Shown here: positions 7,846-15,234 of the stretch, in pieces
How positions within the stretch are numbered: the first letter of the stretch is position 1
Layout of the letters: each line of letters starts with the position of its first letter
Assembly: GCF_041346945.1 (NCBI RefSeq)
Contig: NZ_CP166850.1
Span: 558,001-622,000 of the forward strand
DNA from: Amycolatopsis sp. cg9
Lineage (GTDB): Bacteria > Actinomycetota > Actinomycetes > Mycobacteriales > Pseudonocardiaceae
Direction of reading: 5' to 3'
Length of the DNA stretch: 64,000 bases
The notes under the pieces: model-generated
What the model saw: the letters and a program-made list of their open reading frames with translations, nothing else
Told to the model about the DNA's origin: nothing
Database searches by the model: none
Position numbers and translations under genes: made by a program

Positions 7846-8898
7846 TCAGCCACGGCGTCGCACGCAGCGGCCCCGCAGCACGACCGCCACCGGGTCGGCC
7901 AGCTGCTCGAGGTCTTCGCGCGGATCCCGGTCGTAGACCACGGCGTCGGCCGGGGCGCCGGGCTCCAGGCCCCGCAGGCCCAGGTACTCGCGCGCGTTCC
8001 ACGACGCCGCCGCCAGCGCGTCGTGCGGCCGGACACCGGACGCGGCCAGCGCGCGGACCTCCGCCAGGATCCCGCCGTGCGGCAGGGAATCCGTCCCGGC
8101 CAGCACCCGCACCCCGGCTTCCGCCGCGGCCGCCGTCAGCGAGGCGTGGACGCGCGCGCCGCCGAGGTACCACGTCCGCCGGGGACTGTCCGGCCAGCGC
8201 TCGGCGCGAGCCCGGCCCGCGTTGATGACCGACAACGTCGGCGTCAGCGCCGTGCCCTGCGCGGCCATCCGCGCCAGCAGGTCCGGGTCGAGGCACATGC
8301 CGTGTTCCAGGGAGTCGACGCCCGCCGCGACCGCGGCCGCGCCGCCCTCCGGGTGCTGGCTGTGCACGGCGACCCGCCCGCCGGCCGCGTGCACCTCGCG
8401 CACGACGGCCGCCAGCACGTCGGCGGGCACCGCGGAATCGCCGACGCGCCAGTCCGCGACGATCTTCGCCCACCCGGTCCGCGCGGCCTGCGCGGCCGCC
8501 AGCGCGGGCAGCTCGGCGTGGTCCGCGCGGCGGCCCCAGCCGTCGAAGAACTGGCCGTGCTGCGCCAGCCACGGACCGGCGTGCCGGGCCCGCGGCACGT
8601 CGGGGTCCTCGCCGAACCACGGCGGCGGCTCCCCCGGCAGCCCCGGCGACCGGATCAGCGTGACCCCGGCGTCGACGTGCTGGTGCAGCTGCGCGCGGAG
8701 CACCTCGTCGTCCATCGGCTGCCCCGGCTCGGTCGCGCCGGGGTGGGTGTGCGCGTCGACCAGGCCGGGCACGAGCCAGCCCTCGCCGGCGAGCGTCGCC
8801 CCCGGGACCGGATCGGTGGTCCAGCGGTCGCCGTCGGCGTAGAGGTCCACGTACTCGCCGTGCGGCAGGGCGTACCCCCGGATGCGGGTGATCACCAC
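7846..8898 (-). CDS. Metal-dependent amidohydrolase
   Basis: About 350 residues. The metal-binding DAHTHPG motif follows WLVPGLV at the beta-1 strand. A later HSQHPEGG, SLEHGMC and LAGTDSLPHGG complete the usual His/His/His/Asp metal set. The C-terminal EPGAPADAVVYDRDP is the typical amidohydrolase composite-domain end. The substrate is unknown; imidazolonepropionase/prolidase-like relatives are possible. The start is uncertain: consecutive GTG codons at 8898 and 8895 immediately precede the beta-sandwich strand VITRIRGYAL, and no strong RBS is visible. It is divergent from the DUF2269-like membrane gene. Confidence 0.75.
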   Translation of the reverse strand: MVITRIRGYALPHGEYVDLYADGDRWTTDPVPGATLAGEGWLVPGLVDAHTHPGATEPGQPMDDEVLRAQLHQHVDAGVTLIRSPGLPGEPPPWFGEDPDVPRARHAGPWLAQHGQFFDGWGRRADHAELPALAAAQAARTGWAKIVADWRVGDSAVPADVLAAVVREVHAAGGRVAVHSQHPEGGAAAVAAGVDSLEHGMCLDPDLLARMAAQGTALTPTLSVINAGRARAERWPDSPRRTWYLGGARVHASLTAAAAEAGVRVLAGTDSLPHGGILAEVRALAASGVRPHDALAAASWNAREYLGLRGLEPGAPADAVVYDRDPREDLEQLADPVAVVLRGRCVRRRG

Positions 8899-8941
8899 AC
8901 CGAACGTACCCGCGTACGCACCCCGGCGTAGCCGCAAGAGC

Positions 8942-8957
8942 CGTCCGCCGACGGACG
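8942..8957. promoter_or_regulatory. Inverted repeat in divergent intergenic region
   Basis: CGTCCG-CCGA-CGGACG is a perfect 6-bp dyad with a four-base spacer, midway between the divergent amidohydrolase and small membrane-protein genes. It could be an operator; the regulator is unknown. Confidence 0.3.
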
Positions 8958-9008
8958 ACCGCGACGGCCGGAATCCCGAGGATGGGAGACGTCGAAAAGG
9001 AGGCGCCC

Positions 9009-9551
9009 ATGAGGCTCAAGACCCGGGCCCGCAAGTGGTGGCTGGTCGGGCACATCGTCTCGGCGGGCCTGTGGATCGGGATCGACGCCGTGCTCGGCAT
9101 CCTGGTCTGCACCGCGCTGCTCACCGACGACCCCGCCGTCCGCACCACCGGCCTGGAGGCACTCGGGCTGTTCGCCGTGTGGCCGATGTTCACCGCCGCG
9201 CTCCTCACCCTCACCACCGGTGCCGTGCTCGGCCTCGGCTCGAAGTACGGCCTGGTCCGCTACTGGTGGGTGGCCGCGAAGCTCGCGGTCAACGTCCTGA
9301 TGGCAGTGCTGATCCTCTTCGCGCTGCGCCCCGGGGTCGACGTGGCCACCGAGCAGCCGGAAGGCCTGCTCTACCCCGTGGTCGTCGCCCCGGCCCTGCT
9401 GCTGTTCGCCAGCGTCCTCGCGGTCTTCAAGCCGTGGGGCCGCCTCCGGAAGGAATCCCGTGACCCATCCCGTGGAAACGACCTCGCTGACGAAGCGCTA
9501 CGGACCGGCCGCCGCGGTCGAGGACCTGAACCTCTCGGTGCCCGCCGGTGA
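9009..9551 (+). CDS. DUF2269-like four-helix membrane protein
   Basis: 180 residues with four hydrophobic segments (about 12-34, 52-74, 90-108, 126-144) and a short basic loop pattern resembling the DUF2269 family. AAAGGAGG just upstream fixes ATG 9009. The frame continues 92 bases into the ABC ATPase gene, adding about 30 hydrophilic, basic residues that look like translated ATPase sequence, not a conserved tail. Position immediately ahead of an ABC-2 exporter suggests an accessory or operon partner, but no role is known. Confidence 0.7.
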   Translation: MRLKTRARKWWLVGHIVSAGLWIGIDAVLGILVCTALLTDDPAVRTTGLEALGLFAVWPMFTAALLTLTTGAVLGLGSKYGLVRYWWVAAKLAVNVLMAVLILFALRPGVDVATEQPEGLLYPVVVAPALLLFASVLAVFKPWGRLRKESRDPSRGNDLADEALRTGRRGRGPEPLGARR

Positions 9552-10356
9552 GGTGTACGGCTTCCTCGGCCCCAACGGTGCCGGCAAGACGACGACGCTG
9601 CGGATGCTGCTCGGCCTGATCCGGCCGACCTCCGGGAGCGTCCGGCTGCTCGGTGCCGCGCCCGGGCCGGGCAGCCTCGCCCGTGTCGGGGCGCTCATCG
9701 AAGGCCCCGCGTTCTACCCGTACCTGTCCGGCCGGGCGAACCTGAGGATCCTCGCCGACCACGCGGGGGTGCGGCGGACCCGCGTCGACGCCGTGCTCGA
9801 CGTCGTCAGCCTCACCGACCGCGCCAAGGACCGGTATTCGACGTACTCGCTCGGCATGAAGCAGCGGCTCGGCCTCGCCGCGGCGCTGCTGAAGGACCCC
9901 GAGCTGATCGTCCTCGACGAGCCGACCAACGGCCTCGACCCGGCCGGCATGGCCGACATGCGGGTCACCCTGCGCAAGCTGGCCGCGGACGGCTGCACCG
10001 TGCTGCTGTCCAGCCACCTGCTGGCCGAGGTCGAGCAGATCTGCGACCGCGTCGGCGTGCTCGACCACGGGCGGCTCGTCATCGAGACGACCGTCGCGGA
10101 CCTGCGCGCGGGCGGCGCGCTGCGCGTCGTCGCCGAGCCGCTGGAGCAGGCCCGCGACCACCTGCGACGGCAGTACGGCCGGGTCCGCGTCGACGACCGG
10201 GCGCTCGAACTCGACGTCGACGCGGGCGAAGCCGGCCGCGTGAACGCCGGGCTCGTCGGCGCCGGCTGCGTCGTCAGCGAACTGCGCTGGCGCGAACCCG
10301 ACCTGGAACAGACCTTCCTCGCCCTGACCGGAGGCACCCCCGATGCTGCTGCGTGA
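9460..10356 (+). CDS. ABC-2 exporter ATP-binding protein
   Basis: 298 residues. Walker A GPNGAGKTT at about 39-47, signature YSLGMKQRLGLA, Walker B LIVLDEPTNGLDP, and H-loop LLSSHLL are all intact. The length and C-terminal extension fit the DrrA/CcmA-like group with a single cognate permease. GTG 9460, preceded by GGAAGGA, starts 92 bases inside the upstream gene. Its last 14 bases overlap the permease start, indicating translational coupling. It would power export of a drug, lipid or peptide. Confidence 0.9.
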   Translation: MTHPVETTSLTKRYGPAAAVEDLNLSVPAGEVYGFLGPNGAGKTTTLRMLLGLIRPTSGSVRLLGAAPGPGSLARVGALIEGPAFYPYLSGRANLRILADHAGVRRTRVDAVLDVVSLTDRAKDRYSTYSLGMKQRLGLAAALLKDPELIVLDEPTNGLDPAGMADMRVTLRKLAADGCTVLLSSHLLAEVEQICDRVGVLDHGRLVIETTVADLRAGGALRVVAEPLEQARDHLRRQYGRVRVDDRALELDVDAGEAGRVNAGLVGAGCVVSELRWREPDLEQTFLALTGGTPDAAA

Positions 10357-11164
10357 CATCCGAGCCGAGCTGCTCAAGCAGTCCCGCCGCCCGGCGAGCT
10401 GGCTGCTGCTGGCCGTCGCCGTCGTGCTCAGCCTGACCTTCGGCTACGCCATCCCGTACGCCGGGCTGAGCGGGGCCACGTCCGGACCGCCCGGCTCGAA
10501 CCGCGGGCTGGCCGCGATGCTGCCGGACGCCTTCATCGGCAGTGCGCTGGGCGGGCTGCCGATCTTCGTCGGGGCCCTCGCGCTGATCTTCGGCGTGCTG
10601 GTCGCCGGCAGCGAGTACGGCTACGGCACGTGGAAGACGGTGCTGGTGCAGCACCCGTCGCGGATCGCGGTCTACGGCGCGAAGCTGGTCACCGTCGCGC
10701 TCGCCGCGCTGGCCGTCGTGCTCGCGCTGTTCGCCGCGACCGCCGGCGCGAGCGCGCTCGTCGCGGCGCTGCAGGACCAGCCGCTGAGCTGGCCGCCGGT
10801 CTTCGACGTCGTGCGCGGCCTCGGCGCCGGCTGGCTCGTCACGACGATGTGGGGCGCGCTCGGCGTGCTGCTCGCGATCGGCCTGCGCTCGGTGGCGCTG
10901 CCGATCGGGCTCGGCCTGGTGTGGCTGCTGGCCGTGCAGAACCTCCTGTCGTCGATCGCCGCGCCGCTGCTGGACTGGGTCGCGCAGCTGCAGAAGGGGC
11001 TGCCGGGGCCGAACGCGGGCGCGCTGGCCGCCGCGTTCGGGGCGAGCGCACCGGGGGTCGGGCAGATCGTCGGCTCCGGGCAGGCCGCCGTCGTGCTGGC
11101 CGGGTACGTGATCCTCTTCGGCGTCCTCGGCGGCTGGCTGCTGCACCGGCGTGACATCGCCTGA
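10343..11164 (+). CDS. ABC-2 type permease
   Basis: 273 residues with six hydrophobic segments (first TM about 17-36, last before a basic HRRDIA end). The first hydrophilic segment MLLRDIRAELLKQSRRPASW is typical of ABC-2 permeases that pair with DrrA-like ATPases. The ATG lies within the last codons of the ATPase gene (14-base overlap). No nearby regulator or biosynthetic gene indicates a cargo. Confidence 0.85.
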   Translation: MLLRDIRAELLKQSRRPASWLLLAVAVVLSLTFGYAIPYAGLSGATSGPPGSNRGLAAMLPDAFIGSALGGLPIFVGALALIFGVLVAGSEYGYGTWKTVLVQHPSRIAVYGAKLVTVALAALAVVLALFAATAGASALVAALQDQPLSWPPVFDVVRGLGAGWLVTTMWGALGVLLAIGLRSVALPIGLGLVWLLAVQNLLSSIAAPLLDWVAQLQKGLPGPNAGALAAAFGASAPGVGQIVGSGQAAVVLAGYVILFGVLGGWLLHRRDIA

Positions 11165-11182
11165 GCGCCCGGTGCGGTGCGC

Positions 11183-11210
11183 TTGTCCCCGGTCACACCC
11201 GGTGTAGTGT
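11183..11210 (+). promoter_or_regulatory. Candidate promoter of the GGDEF-EAL gene
   Basis: TTGTCC (11183-11188) and TAGTGT (11205-11210) are separated by 16 bases, resembling a housekeeping sigma promoter. The start codon lies 40 bases after the -10. Confidence 0.4.
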
Positions 11211-11249
11211 TTGCCGGTCCGACCGGCGGCCGCGACCACGTGAGGTGCC

Positions 11250-13556
11250 ATGACAGTGCGGCGGTACCCGGTCGCGATCCTGCTCGTCGTCCTCACGGCG
11301 GCCGTGGTCGTGGTCAACGGCTTCGCGTTCTGGGGCGACACCTTCGCGCTGTGGATCGACGACGCCATGCAGCTGAGCGCCGGGGTGACCGCGGTCGTCT
11401 GCGGCGTCGTCGCCGCCCGGCGGGTGCGCGGGCACCAGCGCTGGTGGCGGGTCCTGGTGTCGGTCGGCATGGCCGGCTGGTCGCTCGGGCAGTGCGTCTG
11501 GTCCTGGTACCAGCTCGTCGACGGGCGCGGGCTGCCGTCGCCGTCGCTGGCCGACGTCGGCTACCTCAGCTTCCCGGTGTTCGCGCTCGCCGCCCTGGTC
11601 ACGCTGGCCAGGGCCCGGGTGCGGCCGGACCGCGAACGCTGGCAGCCCGCGCAGTGGACGGCGCACTTCGGCGTCGCGGTGGTGCTCGACGGCCTGATCG
11701 TCACCGGCTCGCTGTTCATCCTGACCTGGACCGCGGCGCTCGGGCAGCTGGTCCGCGCCACCGCGCCGGACAAGCTGACCTGGGCCGTCGCCATCTCCTA
11801 CCCGCTGTCGGACCTCGTGATCGTGGTCGTCGCGGTGCTGCTGGTGGTGTTCGACCGGGTGGACCGGCCCTACCGGGCGAACCTGCTGCTGGCCGCCGTG
11901 GGGATCGTCGCGCTCGCCGCGTCCGACAGCGTGTTCGCCTACCTGGTCAGCATCGGCGCGGAGAGCATGAAGCCGTGGTCGGACGGCGGGTTCGTGCTCG
12001 GCCCGCTGTTCATCGCGTTCGCGCTGCTGGCCACGCCGGGCACCCGGCGGCGCGACGACGCGAACCAGCCGGTCGGGATCGACTGGTGGCAGCTGGCGCT
12101 GCCGTACGTGCCGGTCACCGCGGTCGCGCTGCTGATCACCGTGCAGGTGGTGGCCGGCGCGGGCCCGGACGCCGTCGAGGTGTACGTCGGCGTGCTCGTG
12201 GTGTTCCTCGTGCTCGCCCGGCAGCTGCTTTCGCTGCTGGACAACAGGTTGCTGCTGCGCCGGGTGTACGAGGGCCAGCAGCAGCTGACCCACCAGGCCT
12301 ACCACGACCCGCTGACCGGCCTGGCCAACCGCGCGCTGTTCGCCGACCGGCTGGACCGGGCGGTCGAGAACGGGCCCCGGCCACTGGTGCTCATCTTCGT
12401 CGACCTCGACGACTTCAAGGAGGTCAACGACCGCTTCGGCCACGCGGGCGGCGACGTCCTGCTGCACGCCGTCGCCCAGCGGCTGCTGAGCTGCGTGCGC
12501 GCGGGCGACACGGTCGCGCGCCTCGGCGGCGACGAGTTCGCGATCCTCCTGGAAGGCGAGGTGGACGCCCCGCAGGCCGTCGCCGACCGGATCCAGGGCG
12601 TGCTGCGGCGGCCGTTCGCGGTGCACGGCACGCTGGTCCCGGTCCGGGCGAGCATGGGACTGGTGGTGCCGGACCCGGCCGAACCGCTGATCACGTCGGA
12701 CGTGCTGCTCGGCCGCGCCGACACGTCGATGTACGCGGGCAAGCGGCTCGGCAAGGACACCACGGTGGTGTACCGCCCCTCCGAGGACGGCCCGCCCGAC
12801 TTCCCCGCGGCCCTGCGCCGCGCGAACGGCGGCATCCCGGCGGGTTTCGGCCTGGTGTTCCAGCCGATCGTCCGGCTGCCGGACGCGAACCCGGTGGCGG
12901 TCGAGGCGCTGGCCCGGTGGACCTCGCGCGACGGCACGTCGGTGTCGCCCGAGACGTTCGTCCGCGCGGCCGAGGGCGCGGGCCTCGGCGCGGAGCTGGA
13001 CGCGCTGGTGCTGGACCTGGCCTGCCGCGAGATCACGGCGGCCGGCGTGGACCTGACGGTGCACGTCAACGTGTGCGCCAGCCGCCTCGGCGCCGAGGCG
13101 CTCGAAGAGAGCGTCGGCGCGAGCCTTGCCCGCTACGGACTGCCCGCGGACCGCCTGGTCGTGGAAATCACCGAGACGGTCCCGGTCCCCGACCTCGCCG
13201 CGGGCGCCGACGCGATCCGCCGCCTGCAGGCCCTCGGCGTCCGGGTGGCGCTCGACGACTTCGGCGCCGGGTACAGCTCGCTGACCGTGCTGCACGCGCT
13301 GCCGGTCGACCTGATCAAACTGGACCGGGCGCTGACGACCGGCGTCCAGCCCGAGCGGGACGCGGCGCTGTGCCGGTCGCTGGTCGGGCTGTGCCGCGAC
13401 CTCGAGGTGGCGGTGGTCGCCGAGGGCATCGAGACGGCCGAGCAGGCGGAGCTGGTCACCAGGGCGGGCTGCCCGACCGCCCAGGGCTACCGGTTCGGCC
13501 ACCCGGCCCCGCTGTCGTCGCTCCGCCTGTCGGCCGCCCCGCTCACCGCGAGCTGA
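11250..13556 (+). CDS. Membrane-anchored GGDEF-EAL cyclic-di-GMP enzyme
   Basis: 768 residues. About eight or nine N-terminal membrane helices (residues 8-335) form an unclassified sensor. A diguanylate cyclase domain follows, with an intact GGDEF at about 426-430 and an RxxD inhibitory site (RAGD) five residues ahead of it. A phosphodiesterase domain then retains EAL (about 551), the NV metal ligand, VEITE, DDFGAGYSS, the IKLD lysine, AEGIET and the QGYRFGHP glutamine. Both activities look catalytically competent, so net direction must be set by the sensor. ATG 11250 follows GTGAGGTGCC. It is monocistronic with its own candidate promoter. In streptomycetes c-di-GMP controls development through BldD; the same role here is inference. 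Confidence 0.9.
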   Translation: MTVRRYPVAILLVVLTAAVVVVNGFAFWGDTFALWIDDAMQLSAGVTAVVCGVVAARRVRGHQRWWRVLVSVGMAGWSLGQCVWSWYQLVDGRGLPSPSLADVGYLSFPVFALAALVTLARARVRPDRERWQPAQWTAHFGVAVVLDGLIVTGSLFILTWTAALGQLVRATAPDKLTWAVAISYPLSDLVIVVVAVLLVVFDRVDRPYRANLLLAAVGIVALAASDSVFAYLVSIGAESMKPWSDGGFVLGPLFIAFALLATPGTRRRDDANQPVGIDWWQLALPYVPVTAVALLITVQVVAGAGPDAVEVYVGVLVVFLVLARQLLSLLDNRLLLRRVYEGQQQLTHQAYHDPLTGLANRALFADRLDRAVENGPRPLVLIFVDLDDFKEVNDRFGHAGGDVLLHAVAQRLLSCVRAGDTVARLGGDEFAILLEGEVDAPQAVADRIQGVLRRPFAVHGTLVPVRASMGLVVPDPAEPLITSDVLLGRADTSMYAGKRLGKDTTVVYRPSEDGPPDFPAALRRANGGIPAGFGLVFQPIVRLPDANPVAVEALARWTSRDGTSVSPETFVRAAEGAGLGAELDALVLDLACREITAAGVDLTVHVNVCASRLGAEALEESVGASLARYGLPADRLVVEITETVPVPDLAAGADAIRRLQALGVRVALDDFGAGYSSLTVLHALPVDLIKLDRALTTGVQPERDAALCRSLVGLCRDLEVAVVAEGIETAEQAELVTRAGCPTAQGYRFGHPAPLSSLRLSAAPLTAS

Positions 13557-13600
13557 AGGGGACTTTCCCCGCAGGTGCGGCGAGGAAAGTCCCCTTCAGC
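13552..13600. terminator. Long inverted repeat between convergent genes
   Basis: A perfect 17-bp stem pairs 13552-13568 with 13584-13600 around a 15-base loop that is itself partly self-complementary. A third partial copy of the right arm (GTCCCCTTCAGC) ends at 13630. The left arm overlaps the last codons of the GGDEF-EAL gene. Located between convergent genes, it should terminate transcription in both directions. Confidence 0.7.
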
Positions 13601-13625
13601 GCGTCAGCTGAGAGGAACGTCCCCT

Positions 13626-14447
13626 TCAGCCCGCCGTCACCCCCGGCGGCAGCACCCCGAAGATCGTCGCCGTCGAGCCCGCGCCCTTCCGGTTGATCGG
13701 GCCGCCCGCCAGCACCCACGCCCCCGTCGTCGGCAGCGCTTTCAGGTTGGCCAGGATCTCCAGGCTGATCCGGTGGCGCCGGTAGACCAGCTTCGACACC
13801 GTGTACGTCTCATCGGTGCCGACGTCCGGGCTGTACGTGTCGGTGCCGGTGCCGCCGCGGCGGCCCAGCCGTCCCGTGTCGATCAGCCAGCGGACCGCGG
13901 GGATCGAGAAGCCGGGCTGGTGCAGCACGTCGTCCGCGTCGGCGTTCGGGAAGGCGGGGGTGCCCCACTTGGCGTCCCAGCCGGTCCACAGCACGACGAC
14001 GCTTTCGTCCGGGATGCGGCCGTTGCGCCGCTCCCATGCCTTGAGGTCGTCGATCGTCACCGCGTAGTCCGGGTTGTGCGCCGCCTTCGTTCTCACATCG
14101 ATCTTGACGGCGGGCCGGAACAGGTCGGCCGGGTCCATCTCGTCGGCCAGCGGCTCGCCGGTGTTGAAGTGGCCGGGCGCGCCCCAGTGCGTGCCGGTGT
14201 GCTCGCCCTCGCGGACGAACTGCAGGTAGTAGCCGTTGTCGGGGATGGTGGCGATGGTGTCCAGCTCGAAGGGCGGGTCGCCGGGGAAGACGTTGGTCGT
14301 CGCCGGGTCGTTGACGTGCGACAGGTTGACCAGGTTCAGCTGGTCGAGGCGCACCGGCGGGGTCGCCGCCTGCGCCGTCCGCCCGGAAAGCGCGGCGCCG
14401 AACACCCCGGCCAGCCCCGCGGCCAGCACCCTGCGTCTCATCGGCAT
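13626..14447 (-). CDS. Cyclase-family metal hydrolase, Tat-exported
   Basis: 273 residues. The start MPMRRRVLAAGLAGVFGAAL with AQA before the mature protein is a Tat-type signal. The body resembles the kynurenine formamidase/isatin hydrolase-like cyclase family. The metal motif reads HTGTHWGAPGH, so the aspartate of the usual HxGTHxDxPxH is glycine. Later TGWDAKWG and a closing VLAGGPINRKGAGS fit the family. ATG 14447 is favoured because GAAAGG lies eight bases upstream; ATG 14441 and GTG 14456 are alternatives. It probably acts outside the membrane on a small lactone, amide or polyol-type substrate; the specific reaction is unknown. Confidence 0.75.
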   Translation of the reverse strand: MPMRRRVLAAGLAGVFGAALSGRTAQAATPPVRLDQLNLVNLSHVNDPATTNVFPGDPPFELDTIATIPDNGYYLQFVREGEHTGTHWGAPGHFNTGEPLADEMDPADLFRPAVKIDVRTKAAHNPDYAVTIDDLKAWERRNGRIPDESVVVLWTGWDAKWGTPAFPNADADDVLHQPGFSIPAVRWLIDTGRLGRRGGTGTDTYSPDVGTDETYTVSKLVYRRHRISLEILANLKALPTTGAWVLAGGPINRKGAGSTATIFGVLPPGVTAG

Positions 14448-14536
14448 GGGGATCACCTTTCACGCGAACGCCGCCCGTGCGGCGGCCTGCACGGTCCTAT
14501 CACCCAGGCTCGGCACGGCCAAGGAGTTGCGCGAGG

Positions 14537-14968
14537 ATGGACGGCATGGACGACTCCGAAGACCGCGCCGACGACGGCATCCTCGACCCCGAGGACACAT
14601 TGGACGACCGCGACGAACTGGCCGAGGGGTACTCCCCGCCGGAACGCGCGCAGGCGACCGAAGGCTGGGGCACCACCGCCCGCGAGACGGCGGAGGGCGA
14701 AAGCTGGGAAGCGCGGCTGGCCCGTGAAGTACCGGACCTGTCGTCGGACGAGGACGGCGACGGCCTCGGCGACAGCGAGGACACCGACGGCGAACTGGTG
14801 GACGACGAGGTCGGCGACGTGCGCGCGGGCCGGCTGGTCGCCACCGACGAGGGCTTCGGCAAGGACAGCGACGAAGAGCTGTACGCGTCGGACGCGGGCA
14901 TCGACGGCGGCGCGGCCTCGGCGGAGGAAGCGGCGGTCCACGTGATCGACCCGTCCCGCCGCTGGTGA
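14537..14968 (+). CDS. Acidic DUF5709-type protein
   Basis: 143 residues, strongly acidic, with the LDPEDTLDDRDELAEGYSPPER start and GWGTTARETAEGESWEARLAREVPD core characteristic of DUF5709. A second half rich in Asp/Glu/Gly follows. No membrane segment or signal peptide is present. AAGGAG at 14521 favours ATG 14537; ATG 14546 is an alternative. The function of the family is unknown. It is divergent from the cyclase gene and followed by a strong hairpin. Confidence 0.75.
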   Translation: MDGMDDSEDRADDGILDPEDTLDDRDELAEGYSPPERAQATEGWGTTARETAEGESWEARLAREVPDLSSDEDGDGLGDSEDTDGELVDDEVGDVRAGRLVATDEGFGKDSDEELYASDAGIDGGAASAEEAAVHVIDPSRRW

Positions 14969-14972
14969 GGCG

Positions 14973-15015
14973 ACGGAACGGACCCGGGGTTCGAGGGTGC
15001 CCGGGCCCGCTCCGT
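14973..15015 (+). terminator. Intrinsic terminator after the DUF5709 gene
   Basis: A 16-base arm at 14973-14988 pairs with 15000-15015; the two non-Watson-Crick positions would be G-U pairs in RNA. The loop is 11 bases. It begins four bases after the stop codon. The remaining 220 bases to the next gene hold only a possible TACAGT -10 at 15199-15204. Confidence 0.65.
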
Positions 15016-15234
15016 CATCCGCCGGATCGACGGCGGCCGGTGGAGTAGCCGGCCACCACGGGGAAAGGCGATCCGGCCCGCGGTCGTGGCAGGGAAACAC
15101 GAACCGCCCCCTCGACGGTTCGTGCCGGGCGCCACCGACCCGTTCCACGGTGCCGGACGGGCCTTGCGCGAACCTTTCCCGTCCCTTTCCGGGTCGGTTA
15201 CAGTGGGCGCCCGGACGAGCACGGGAGGGGTTCG

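Noticed and set aside
8982..9008. Earlier start for the DUF2269-like protein
   Set aside because: AAAGGAGG directly before ATG 9009 and the immediate basic-hydrophobic start favour 9009.
11193..13502. 769-codon open frame on the minus strand
   Set aside because: It is antisense to the GGDEF-EAL gene and has His/Arg/Glu-rich shadow composition without any domain; long antisense frames are expected in such GC-rich DNA.
14973..15015. tRNA-like GGTTCGA element
   Set aside because: The stretch is the loop of a terminator hairpin; no cloverleaf arms can be drawn.
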